The translations under genes were made by a program, and so were the position numbers. The notes beneath the pieces are model-generated. The model was not told the DNA's origin. It did not search any database and saw nothing but the letters and a program-made list of their open reading frames with translations. This document shows positions 16,819 through 24,962 of a DNA stretch of 64,000 bases, piece after piece; within the stretch, counting starts at the first letter, position 1, and each line of letters starts with the position of its first letter. Origin of the DNA: UBA5336 sp964415675 (lineage in GTDB: Bacteria > Pseudomonadota > Alphaproteobacteria > Caulobacterales > Hyphomonadaceae); contig CAYQBG010000005.1 in the NCBI GenBank assembly GCA_964415675.1, positions 1 through 64,000 of the forward strand. The letters are read 5' to 3'.

Positions 16819-17802
16819 TCAATTCAAGCTCATGATATCTACAAAGAGTTTTGCATCGACGTTACCGCCCGTCAGCAGAATGGCCACATTCCGTCCATGC
16901 ATCGTTTCCGGCAAGCCACGCAGCGCGCGGGCAAGCGCCACCGAGCCACCAGGTTCAACGACGAGTTTCAGGTGACGGAAGGCGAACCGCATCGCCGTAC
17001 GGACCTCTTCGTCGCTTACGGAAAATCCGCCGGCCAGACGTTCCCGGGCCAGCGCAAAGGGAATTTCGCCCGGCGCAGGGGTCAGGATCGCATCACAGAA
17101 TGACCGCACGCCGGTGCTGTTTGGCATGATCTTCCCAGCCTCCAGCGACCGCGCCCAATCATCATGCCCCTCGGGCTCAACCGTCCAGAATTTCGGGCGA
17201 TGGACTTCATCGTCGAAGGCCAGGGCCATGCCCGTGATAAGACCGCCTCCGCCTGCACAACACAGGACATGATCGAACGTTACGCCGCGCTCATCCGACT
17301 GGCGGAGCAATTCGGTTCCCGCAGTGCCCTGTCCGGCAATGATCCAGGGGTCATCATAGCTGGGTACCAAGACAGCCTTGCGCGAAGCGGCGAGCTCGGC
17401 CGCAATCTCCTCACGGCTTTCAGCGCTCCTGTCATAAAGCCGTATGTCTGCGCCGTCGGATCTCACACCGTCGCATTTTACTGCCGGGGCATCCGACGGC
17501 ATGACAATCAGGGCCGGCAGTCCGAAATGACGCGCCGCGCGCGCGACACCCTGGGCGTGGTTGCCCGATGAGAACGCCACGACGCCGCCGGGATATTCCG
17601 CCTGGTCAATCCGCGATAACCCGTTCATCGCCCCGCGAACCTTGAAGCTGCCCGTGGTCTGGAGGCATTCGGCCTTTACCCAGACCCTTGCGCCGGCGGC
17701 CGAGTCGAGCGCCTCATGCCGGATAAGCGGTGTTTCGACGACCAGAGGCCGCCCGCGCGTCCCGGCCGCCTCGACATCCCGCTTTGACGGCAAGTGCGCC
17801 AC
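16819..17802 (-). CDS. PLP-dependent threonine/serine dehydratase-like enzyme
   Basis: A fold-type II PLP enzyme. The Schiff-base lysine is in GSFKVRGAMNGL, the substrate loop is FSSGNHAQGVA, and the glycine-rich phosphate loop is CAGGGGLITGMAL. With about 327 residues and no C-terminal regulatory ACT domain it resembles catabolic threonine dehydratases, serine racemases and ectoine-type EutB enzymes; the exact substrate is undecided. The frame opens with TTG at 17805 followed directly by GTG at 17802; I prefer the GTG. It follows the small lipoprotein gene by only a few bases, so it may be transcribed with the gsp genes although no role in secretion is known. Confidence 0.82.
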   Translation of the reverse strand: MAHLPSKRDVEAAGTRGRPLVVETPLIRHEALDSAAGARVWVKAECLQTTGSFKVRGAMNGLSRIDQAEYPGGVVAFSSGNHAQGVARAARHFGLPALIVMPSDAPAVKCDGVRSDGADIRLYDRSAESREEIAAELAASRKAVLVPSYDDPWIIAGQGTAGTELLRQSDERGVTFDHVLCCAGGGGLITGMALAFDDEVHRPKFWTVEPEGHDDWARSLEAGKIMPNSTGVRSFCDAILTPAPGEIPFALARERLAGGFSVSDEEVRTAMRFAFRHLKLVVEPGGSVALARALRGLPETMHGRNVAILLTGGNVDAKLFVDIMSLN

Positions 17803-17810
17803 CAAGACGT

Positions 17811-18338
17811 TCAGCGCCCCTGACGCGTTTCGCAGGCCGTCGCACCACCAACCGGCACGACCATGTTCCAGCCATTCTCGCGGCTGAGACGGACCGACCC
17901 GCCATCAATCTGCGATCCGCCTGGCGTTTCGCGTCCGCGGCGAAGCGACAATTTCGCCTTAAGGCCCTGGGCGGGTGCCACGAAGGTCTGTTCGGAATAT
18001 TGCTGGTCGAAGACTTCCCCACTCGTCTGCGTGCGCGCGAGCGTAACGAAGTTGCCATCCAGTTTCATCAGCGCAGTTGCCTTCGCCGCATTGGAAAAGA
18101 ACACAAATCGCGGCGTCGGGCGGGCCGTGAACAGGAACAGTCCGCATTCTCCCGGATTGAGCTGCTGGGCCGGAAGCTCACCAATATCGAAGCCTTCGGG
18201 AAATTCCGGGTCACTGTTGCCCGCTGCTTCGTCAATGGACACAGGGCGAGGCTCCGGAGATGTGCTTGCACAGGCGGTGACCAAAACCGCGCAGGCCAGT
18301 GCGAGCAGCCATTGGCGCGAGCGTTCAATCCGTTTCAA
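17811..18338 (-). CDS. Small lipoprotein at the end of the gsp operon, function unknown
   Basis: The sequence begins MKRIERSRQWLLALACAVLVTACAST, a lipoprotein signal with lipobox LVTAC and the modified Cys at residue 23. The mature domain of about 150 residues (GECGLFLFTARPTPRFVFF, then SLRRGRETPGGSQIDGGSVRLSREN) is not one I can name; Cys pairs near LNPGECGLF and GGATACETR may bond. The start codon is TTG at 18338, overlapping the gspN stop as TTGA, with GGGGAG eight bases upstream. This tight coupling suggests an envelope accessory role to the secretion system, by inference only. Confidence 0.7.
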   Translation of the reverse strand: MKRIERSRQWLLALACAVLVTACASTSPEPRPVSIDEAAGNSDPEFPEGFDIGELPAQQLNPGECGLFLFTARPTPRFVFFSNAAKATALMKLDGNFVTLARTQTSGEVFDQQYSEQTFVAPAQGLKAKLSLRRGRETPGGSQIDGGSVRLSRENGWNMVVPVGGATACETRQGR

Positions 18339-19108
18339 TTCTGCAACTCCCCTTCTCCCGCCTCGCGCGGATCATTGGTGCGCAAGTAGACGAAGGCGCC
18401 GTCGCTGGCCACAAAATCCAGCGCGCGCAGCGCCTGGGCCAGTCCGCGATCACTGGTTTGCACGCGCGCGTCGGCTGCGTAAACAGCCCGTGTGGCATCG
18501 AAACGGGCATTCGCGCGGATCTCGTCGTCATCTCCTGCGCCACTCATGACAACTGTCAGGGCTTCTCCATCGCAGCCAAGGGTTCCGCGCATTTCCGGTC
18601 CGGTCCAGTCCCATCGCCGGCCCACTGATTGCAGGAGGTCCGTGCGCATCCCTCCCTGGGCAGACCTGCATCCCCCGTCGGGACCGATGCTTATCTGGCC
18701 TATGCTCAGCGCGAGTGTTGCCGGGGATTGGCGCAGGCGCGGATCAAGACGATTGATTTCCTGAAGATTCACATCTGCAACAAGATTGTTCAGGATCACC
18801 CCTCGATCGAGCCCCGTCTGCGCCATGCCGCGCGCGCGCAGGGCAGCGCCCTCGATCTCGAAGTCATAAGCCAGACGCCCTGTCAGGAGGGATGCCGGCC
18901 TTATCCTGAATTCGGCGGCCCCCACTGGTTGCCCGGCAACGGATAGTCGGCTGATCTCACCAGACCAGACCGTGCCCGACATACGCATATAGTCAACGCC
19001 GCCGGCTTTGAGCCCCACCTGCCGGGCAACAAAGCTGGCCGGCAAGCCGGCCACCAGAACCGCCAGAAATACGAGAACGAACAGGAAGATCAGCAACCAG
19101 CGCGGCAT
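18335..19108 (-). CDS. gspN: Type II secretion system protein N
   Basis: GspN is a bitopic inner-membrane protein with a periplasmic domain, present in a subset of type II systems. Here there is one N-terminal membrane segment (RWLLIFLFVLVFLAVLVAGLPASFV), then a periplasmic domain with the family pattern GVDYMRMSGTVWSGEISRLSVAGQPVG and FRIRPASLLTGRLAYDFEIEG. Length is 257. It follows gspM by three bases and its stop overlaps the start of the downstream lipoprotein gene. Assignment rests on this pattern plus position after gspM. Confidence 0.88.
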   Translation of the reverse strand: MPRWLLIFLFVLVFLAVLVAGLPASFVARQVGLKAGGVDYMRMSGTVWSGEISRLSVAGQPVGAAEFRIRPASLLTGRLAYDFEIEGAALRARGMAQTGLDRGVILNNLVADVNLQEINRLDPRLRQSPATLALSIGQISIGPDGGCRSAQGGMRTDLLQSVGRRWDWTGPEMRGTLGCDGEALTVVMSGAGDDDEIRANARFDATRAVYAADARVQTSDRGLAQALRALDFVASDGAFVYLRTNDPREAGEGELQN

Positions 19109-19111
19109 GTC

Positions 19112-19588
19112 CTACTCCGCCCTCATAAGATAGAGATTGGCATTGACCGCCTCAGTTCCAGGATTCCGACGAACAGCGGCGCGTTCGACGCGCACCCCAT
19201 GCTCACGCTCAAGCTCGCCCAGCCATGCATAGAGCAGTTCCGGCGGAACATCATCAAACCAGACATTCAGCCCGCTCGCGTCTGCCGGTGCGAGCCTTGA
19301 TATCGTCAGTCCATAAAGATCTGATGTATTGGTCAGGACCGACTGGAGCGGCTGGCTTCGAGACGGCGCGGCCGCCTCCCCCGATAGGGTCCGGGCGGCA
19401 TCAGAAACATAGGCATATTCCGACAGCGCTGCGGAAAATGCGCGTTTCTGGTCCGCCCTGAAACCCGCGCTTGGAATGAGCACAAACTGATACAGGACCA
19501 CAGCGAGGCTCAGAAAGACTGCCACCGCGATGAGCCATCGCTCGCGGGGTTCCCGGTCCAGCCACCACTGTTTCAACGATCCCATCAT
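19112..19588 (-). CDS. gspM: Type II secretion system protein M
   Basis: GspM is a small inner-membrane protein that partners GspL in the assembly platform. The protein starts with a short cytoplasmic part (MGSLKQWWLDREPRERWLI), one membrane segment (VAVFLSLAVVLYQFVLIP) and a periplasmic ferredoxin-like domain (YGLTISRLAPADASGLNVWF). Length 158 is typical. It overlaps gspL by four bases. Confidence 0.9.
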   Translation of the reverse strand: MMGSLKQWWLDREPRERWLIAVAVFLSLAVVLYQFVLIPSAGFRADQKRAFSAALSEYAYVSDAARTLSGEAAAPSRSQPLQSVLTNTSDLYGLTISRLAPADASGLNVWFDDVPPELLYAWLGELEREHGVRVERAAVRRNPGTEAVNANLYLMRAE

Positions 19589-20742
19589 GACCGTTTCACC
19601 ACAATATCGCCGGCACGCCGGTCGCCCTGCTGGCGCGATCCGCCCTCTTCGACCAGCCCGCCGGCCGATTCGATGACACCGCGGAACCGGCTGAGATCGT
19701 CATAGCTGCGGAACAACACGCTGACATTCAATTCGCCGCTCTGGCCATCATAGCGCAGCGCCGACACCTCCAATGATGGGACCGCCTCTCCAGCTTCGGC
19801 GATATAAGCCGAGAGGACAAGAAAATCCGGTGCGCCACCGCCGGTTTCCCTCATCTCGGCACGCAGCTGGGCGCGTGGATTGACGACGCGACCAATCTCG
19901 GGAAACGCCGCCTGAAAGACACGCTCGGTTTGTGCACGTATCGTCTCGGTCGCACCTCGCAGACGGATCCCCTCAACCAGATTAAGCGCAACAATCGACA
20001 AAACGGCCGCGGCGACGAGCAGGCCAGCGGGCTGCCACCTATCACCGGCGCCCTTCGAACCGGTTTCCCGGCGCGGGGCAAGCCGGCCCTGCAGCAATCC
20101 TCCTTTGAGACCGACTGCATTGGCCGCCATCCGGTCTCGCCATTCTTCCGGCGAGAGTTCCTCGCTGACCAGATCCCTCGCATCGTCCGCAGCGCGCATT
20201 TCGATCAGCGCGTCGATTATCTGCGGGCCAAGCACCCGGTCGATGCCAGCGCCCCAGTCGCCGTCGCGGATCAACAGCCGGTCAGGAAACTCTGCCAGCG
20301 CAATCCGGCCAGGCGTGCAAGGAATCGCAAGAAAATCCGGGAATACAGCCGAAGCGCGTAACCCTGCGTCACCGAGCGCTGTGATCCACGCTTCAAGCAG
20401 CTGCGCATCGACAACATAGACCGTGCGCCCACCGCCTGCTTCGCTGCGCCTGGCAGGCGAGACTGCGACATGCACCTCGTCAAGATCGCAGGCGACCTGA
20501 TCCTCGATCGCGAAAGGCGCGGCGGCCAGGAGCTGGCGCTCGGAGCGGGCCGCGAGTTGCGTGTCATGCGCCGTCACAGACTCGCCCGGCAGAATGAGCA
20601 CGCATCTCTCAGTCCCGCTTTCGGCCAGGTCCCACAACTGCGCCAGACCTGACGCATCAATGGCGCCATTTTCGCGTACGAGCCGCCATTCTACCGGCGC
20701 GTCGGGTGACTGACCCGCGAAAATGACAAGGGTAGCACTCAT
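19585..20742 (-). CDS. gspL: Type II secretion system protein L
   Basis: GspL links the cytoplasmic ATPase GspE to the membrane platform. The N-terminal cytoplasmic actin-like domain runs to about residue 240 (ALIEMRAADDARDLVSEEL near its end). It is followed by one membrane segment (GLLVAAAVLSIVALNLVEGI) and a periplasmic ferredoxin-like domain ending in SYDDLSRFRGVIESAGGLVEE. Length (385) is normal. It lies three bases after gspK and overlaps gspM by four. Confidence 0.92.
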   Translation of the reverse strand: MSATLVIFAGQSPDAPVEWRLVRENGAIDASGLAQLWDLAESGTERCVLILPGESVTAHDTQLAARSERQLLAAAPFAIEDQVACDLDEVHVAVSPARRSEAGGGRTVYVVDAQLLEAWITALGDAGLRASAVFPDFLAIPCTPGRIALAEFPDRLLIRDGDWGAGIDRVLGPQIIDALIEMRAADDARDLVSEELSPEEWRDRMAANAVGLKGGLLQGRLAPRRETGSKGAGDRWQPAGLLVAAAVLSIVALNLVEGIRLRGATETIRAQTERVFQAAFPEIGRVVNPRAQLRAEMRETGGGAPDFLVLSAYIAEAGEAVPSLEVSALRYDGQSGELNVSVLFRSYDDLSRFRGVIESAGGLVEEGGSRQQGDRRAGDIVVKRS

Positions 20743-20745
20743 ACT

Positions 20746-21735
20746 CTAGGATCCGTACCTGCGCGCTTCGGTCCTAACCCGTCCGTCCTGCGAGATCACC
20801 AGCCTTGATGACATTTTCACCCGGGTCTGCCGGTAATCGACCTCTATCGTCGCCATGTAGACAGATGAGGCGAGAGAAAACAGGCCGGCCGCTTCTTCGC
20901 CGGGGATCCTTCCACGGAACAATGGATCGGCAAAGAAGGTTTCAAGCGTCGAATATCCGCCCATCGGGCGTTCGGCGATCAGTTGGGCGGCCTCGAACAG
21001 GTCGAAATCCTTTCCGAGATAGGCCTGAAGCAGGGGCGCTTCAGATGCGTTCAGTGTGTTGATGTTCAGGGGCTGCGTGGCATCCTGCCCATGGACACAG
21101 GCAAGCGGGCGCAGGGCCGTAACCAGGTCCGGCGTGAACCCGCGCACCAGATTAAGTTCAGACAGATCAGCCATCAATTCACCTGGCGTGCGATACGGCG
21201 CCTCCAGCGCACCGTAGAAATCGTCTTCGGCGCCACCGAACCCCGGGCGCTGATCAGCGTCGATCCAGTCCGTCAGTGCCGCGCTGAGCGCATCGGCTTC
21301 CGCCTGCGGGACCTCCATGGACCGGAGCAGCCTGGAGAAACGGTTTTCCGCATCTTTCGAGCCGTTCGTCTCGCCTGGCGCACCGGCTTGGGCCAGCGCG
21401 TTAAGATTGAAACAGTTCGCGCCATCGCGAACGCGAATCGCGATCCGTCCGCCCTCAATCGGGAAGACGACCGGCTCGCGCGTCCATTCATCGAGCACTG
21501 GGAAACTGTCATCACCCGACTTTCGGATTTCCCGTATTGACGCCTTCGCCAGTGTTTCCGCACCAAGGGCGTACTGTCGGGCCTGTTCGCGATCCGAGAG
21601 GTTGATCGAGGTGCGAACGGAGAAACGCACGGTCTCAAGCAGCGCAAGCGCGGCAACGGCCATGAGAGAGACGATCAGCAGGGCCGACAGCAGCGCCGCT
21701 CCGCGCTCATGGGGACTGCCTCGATCAAAGTACAT
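20746..21735 (-). CDS. gspK: Type II secretion system minor pseudopilin K
   Basis: GspK forms the tip of the pseudopilus with GspI and GspJ. The prepilin-type N-terminus reads ERGAALLSALLIVSLMAVAAL: the Gly before the cleavage site is present, while the Glu at position +5 is absent, as is normal for GspK. The large globular domain (DAENRFSRLLRSMEV, ALTDWIDADQRPGFGGAEDD, LNINTLNASEAPLL) contains the family's acidic, calcium-binding-type residues. Length 329. It sits two bases after gspJ. Confidence 0.94.
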   Translation of the reverse strand: MYFDRGSPHERGAALLSALLIVSLMAVAALALLETVRFSVRTSINLSDREQARQYALGAETLAKASIREIRKSGDDSFPVLDEWTREPVVFPIEGGRIAIRVRDGANCFNLNALAQAGAPGETNGSKDAENRFSRLLRSMEVPQAEADALSAALTDWIDADQRPGFGGAEDDFYGALEAPYRTPGELMADLSELNLVRGFTPDLVTALRPLACVHGQDATQPLNINTLNASEAPLLQAYLGKDFDLFEAAQLIAERPMGGYSTLETFFADPLFRGRIPGEEAAGLFSLASSVYMATIEVDYRQTRVKMSSRLVISQDGRVRTEARRYGS

Positions 21736-21737
21736 GT

Positions 21738-22355
21738 TCAGCCACCCGCCACAGTCAGAAACACCGTCTCGATCTCACCGAAACGGGCGTGGACAAACCG
21801 AAATGACACCGCTGCCGGGGCTGGAACGGGACCTGCATTGCCCGCGGCCATCACCTCATACACATCGCTCCAGGTGTCACGGACCCGAAACCGTACGTCG
21901 AGCCTGTAGAGCCCCTCAAGAAGGACCCGCGAATGGGTCATCGGGTCCGGCGCGGCATCGACAAACGCGCGGCTTTCTCGCAACAATGCCCCGTCGGCGT
22001 AGCGATAGGTGACGTATTGCAGCCGTGAGCGCGTGCCGGATACGCCGGGCCATTCATGGCCGGTCCGCACGAAACTCATCAACTGGCCGCCTGACAGATC
22101 GGTCCCGCCCTCGAACGCGGAAACCGCTCGGGTGCCATATGGGTCCCGTGCGCGCCGGTTCACGATCTGGGCGAGATCCTGGCGGATGATGGCGCGGGCA
22201 AGTTCGAGATCCTCAACGTCTTCAACGACTGATTCAATGGTCTTGCGCGCCTCGAGCGTGTTGGACAGCATCGCGATGCCCATCGCCGACAGGATGGCCA
22301 TGATGAAGGTGGCCACCATGACCTCTACCAAAGTGAATCCGGCCTCGCGTGTCAT
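21738..22355 (-). CDS. gspJ: Type II secretion system minor pseudopilin J
   Basis: The prepilin leader TREAGFTLVEVMVATFIMAIL has the G/F cleavage site and the conserved Glu5. The globular domain includes ARAIIRQDLAQIVNRRARDPYG and SRLQYVTYRYADGALLRES, typical of GspJ. Length is 205. GspJ stacks with GspI and GspK at the pseudopilus tip. It overlaps gspI by four bases (ATGA). Confidence 0.93.
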   Translation of the reverse strand: MTREAGFTLVEVMVATFIMAILSAMGIAMLSNTLEARKTIESVVEDVEDLELARAIIRQDLAQIVNRRARDPYGTRAVSAFEGGTDLSGGQLMSFVRTGHEWPGVSGTRSRLQYVTYRYADGALLRESRAFVDAAPDPMTHSRVLLEGLYRLDVRFRVRDTWSDVYEVMAAGNAGPVPAPAAVSFRFVHARFGEIETVFLTVAGG

Positions 22356-22720
22356 GGCTGCACCGGCCTGAATGTCGTCAGGCGGGCTTCGCCGGCGCGC
22401 CCGTCTGCAGCCTGTGCGACAATGGTCAGCTCGAGCACCAGCGGGTTCGGCGTCCGTGCAACCTCGCGTTCAACCTCCCATTCCCGCCCGGCAAAGTCGA
22501 TCACCTCGGCGCTGCGTCCGGTCTCAAGCCGCGCCCGCTCCAGGACCGTCTCGGCTAGCGCATTGTCAGCAACAATTGCAGCCATCGCCCGACCCTCGAC
22601 GATCCGGGCCGCACGCGCGCCTTCAGACGTGGCCCGAACGAGACCGATTGCGGCGATGCTGAAGATCGCCAGCGCAGCCAGTACTTCGACAAGTGTGAAA
22701 CCACCCTCCCGACCAGTCAT
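22352..22720 (-). CDS. gspI: Type II secretion system minor pseudopilin I
   Basis: Prepilin leader EGGFTLVEVLAALAIFSIAAI with G/F site and Glu5, followed by the short GspI domain (VADNALAETVLERARLETGRS, FAGREWEVEREVARTP). At 122 residues it is the smallest pseudopilin here, as expected. It nucleates the tip complex. It overlaps gspH by four bases and gspJ by four. Confidence 0.93.
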   Translation of the reverse strand: MTGREGGFTLVEVLAALAIFSIAAIGLVRATSEGARAARIVEGRAMAAIVADNALAETVLERARLETGRSAEVIDFAGREWEVEREVARTPNPLVLELTIVAQAADGRAGEARLTTFRPVQP

Positions 22721-23271
22721 CGCCGTCTCCTGTCACCTGAAGCGCCGTGCCATTCCACATCTCCATCGCCATGAACCGTGATAGCGTATTCGGTATTTGC
22801 AGACCGCACCCGGATTTGTGCCGGTGTTGCCTCCCCGACCGGCGAGAACACGACCCTGCGCACGAAACGGGCATCGATCTGACCGGGACCCTCGTCCTCA
22901 TCGCGCGCAGGTTCATCCGGACGCAGTCCGCCTTCGGGATATTCGACATCAATATGAATGACGGTGCCATCGCGTTCCGGTGCGTCGGTAGCACGCCCGA
23001 ACGCCTCCCACTGGCCGGCAATGTACCGCTCCAGACGGAACGCACCGCGCGGCCCTGCAGACCATGCAAGAGTCTGCCCGCCGATGATGCTTTCCCGCGT
23101 CGCCTGATGCAACGCGCGGCTGACGGCCCGGGCATGGGTTTCAGCCGGCGGTGCAGGACGCGGCAGGTTGACAACGACTACACCCGCCATCAGGCCGATG
23201 ATGAAGACCACGACCAGCAATTCGACCAGGGTAAAACCGGCATCTTTCGTGGTGACGGCCGAGCGGGCCAC
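22717..23271 (-). CDS. gspH: Type II secretion system minor pseudopilin H
   Basis: Prepilin leader TKDAGFTLVELLVVVFIIGL with Glu5. The beta-rich domain with ALHQATRESIIGGQTLAWS and VVFSPVGEATPAQIRVRS fits GspH, which joins the tip to the GspG filament. The start codon is GTG at 23271 with GGGAG just upstream. Length is 184. It starts three bases after gspG and overlaps gspI. Confidence 0.92.
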   Translation of the reverse strand: MARSAVTTKDAGFTLVELLVVVFIIGLMAGVVVVNLPRPAPPAETHARAVSRALHQATRESIIGGQTLAWSAGPRGAFRLERYIAGQWEAFGRATDAPERDGTVIHIDVEYPEGGLRPDEPARDEDEGPGQIDARFVRRVVFSPVGEATPAQIRVRSANTEYAITVHGDGDVEWHGASGDRRRR

Positions 23272-23274
23272 AGC

Positions 23275-23748
23275 CTACTCCCAGTTACCGATATCCGCGT
23301 CCAGCTCCTCACCGCCCGGCTGGCCATCCGCGCCAAGCGAATAGATGTCTATTGCGCCATGTTCGCCGGGATTTTCATACTGGTAAGGATTGCCCCAGGG
23401 ATCGCTGGGCAGGCGCTTGATAAAACCATCCCCCGGATAACGGGCGGCACTTGCCAGGTTTTCAGGCGCAGCGACAAGCGCCTCCAGTCCCTGTTCGGTG
23501 CTCGGATAGTCGAACATCTGAAGCCGATACCGGTCAAGACTGCTTTCGAGGAGTGCGATATCGGCTTTCGCCTTCTGCACACGGCTCTGATCGACATTGC
23601 CGATCACACTGACGAGCACCACCGTCGCCAGGAGCCCCATGATGAACACTGTGACCATGAGTTCGGTAAGGGTGAAGCCGGCCTCAGGCGAGGTGGCCGG
23701 ATGGTCGTAACGCTCGGTTTCGGACATGTCTTGATCCCACGGTTTCAC
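23275..23748 (-). CDS. gspG: Type II secretion system major pseudopilin G
   Basis: This is the major subunit of the pseudopilus. The leader SPEAGFTLTELMVTVFIMGL is cut by GspO between Gly and Phe. The conserved QMFDYPSTEQGLEAL, DGFIKRLPSDPWGNPYQY and YSLGADGQPGG (calcium-binding loop) are all present. The first possible start is GTG at 23748 overlapping the gspF stop as GTGA; an ATG at 23727 is an alternative and would shorten an unusually long leader. Length is 157 residues from the GTG. Confidence 0.95.
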   Translation of the reverse strand: MKPWDQDMSETERYDHPATSPEAGFTLTELMVTVFIMGLLATVVLVSVIGNVDQSRVQKAKADIALLESSLDRYRLQMFDYPSTEQGLEALVAAPENLASAARYPGDGFIKRLPSDPWGNPYQYENPGEHGAIDIYSLGADGQPGGEELDADIGNWE

Positions 23749-24962
23749 TGGAATGCTGCGCCTGTGTTGAGTTGCAGGATGGGCAGCATGATTGCAAGAA
23801 TGATGAGCATCACAAGTCCACCCATCACAACGGTGATCATCGGCTCCAAAACGCCGAGCGCCATGGCGGTCGTGCTTTCGAAATCGTCTTCGAGATAGTC
23901 TGCGCCCTTGTTGAACATGGTCGCCAGATCCCCGCTCGCTTCACCACTCGCGGCCATGTGCACCACCAGCGGCGGGAAAGCTCCACTACGCGCCATGGCA
24001 CCGCTCAGGCTGCCCCCCTCATGCACCGCAACAATCACCTGATCGACAGCATCGCGCAGGACAAGGTTCGGCGTCGTCTCCCTCGCCGCCTTGAGACTGT
24101 CAAGGACCGGAGCGCCGGAAGCCGACAGGGTTGCGAATGTGCGGGCAAAACGCGCGGCCCCGACGCTTCGGAGCACTTTGCCTATGACCGGCAGACCAAG
24201 CACTGCCCGGTCCACCCGCCGGCGAACCGCCGGCTGCTGGTTCAGGCGCTGAAAGACCAGACCGGCCACCACCAGGAGCCCGGCCAGAACGAGCCCCCAG
24301 TTCTGCAGGAAATCCGACAGGCCGATCATGGCGGTTGTGAGCGGCGGCAGGCTCTGGTTCATCGTGTCAAATTGCTCGACCACGCGGGGCACCACGAATA
24401 TAAGCAGCGCGATTATCACCGCCAGCGCGACAATCGCGAGGATAGCCGGGTAGATCAGCGCGCCGATCGTCTTGCGCCGCATGGCCTGGCTTTTCTCCAG
24501 ATGGACGGCCAGACGTTCCAGGACCGCCCCGAGAGCACCAGCCTCCTCGCCCGCCGCAACGACTGAGCGGAACAGGGAGGGAAAGGATTTCTGCTCGCCC
24601 CTCATCGCATCCGACAGGGACCGCCCCTCAACAACGCCGGCCCGCACACTCGCCATCACGCTTTTGCTTGCCGCACTCTCGGCTGAACCGCCAACGGCGG
24701 CCACGGCCTGTTCCACCGGTGTGCCGGACGCAATCAGCATGGCGAGCTGGCGTGTCAGCAACACGAGCTCTGCCGGTTTCAGCTTTCTGCGGCTCGCCGC
24801 CCTGGAGGCCTTTCCCGAAGCCTCGCGTGTCGGCGAGAGTTTGACCGGCACCAGCGCCTGGCGCCGCAGCTCCCTGCGCGCAGCCTTCTGACTGTCGGCA
24901 GAGATTACGCCCTTGCGTGTGCGACCGTCACCATCGATGGCCTGGTATTCAAACGCCGCCAT
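23745..24962 (-). CDS. gspF: Type II secretion system inner membrane protein F
   Basis: GspF is the polytopic core of the assembly platform. It starts with AAFEYQAIDGDGRTRKGVISAD, then has two homologous cytoplasmic domains, each with LTRQLAMLIASGTPVEQA or FARTFATLSASGAPVLDSL. Membrane segments include IGALIYPAILAIVALAVIIA, GLVLAGLLVVAGLVF and a C-terminal one (ITVVMGGLVMLIILAIMLP). Length is 405. It overlaps the end of gspE by 14 bases. Confidence 0.95.
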   Translation of the reverse strand: MAAFEYQAIDGDGRTRKGVISADSQKAARRELRRQALVPVKLSPTREASGKASRAASRRKLKPAELVLLTRQLAMLIASGTPVEQAVAAVGGSAESAASKSVMASVRAGVVEGRSLSDAMRGEQKSFPSLFRSVVAAGEEAGALGAVLERLAVHLEKSQAMRRKTIGALIYPAILAIVALAVIIALLIFVVPRVVEQFDTMNQSLPPLTTAMIGLSDFLQNWGLVLAGLLVVAGLVFQRLNQQPAVRRRVDRAVLGLPVIGKVLRSVGAARFARTFATLSASGAPVLDSLKAARETTPNLVLRDAVDQVIVAVHEGGSLSGAMARSGAFPPLVVHMAASGEASGDLATMFNKGADYLEDDFESTTAMALGVLEPMITVVMGGLVMLIILAIMLPILQLNTGAAFQ

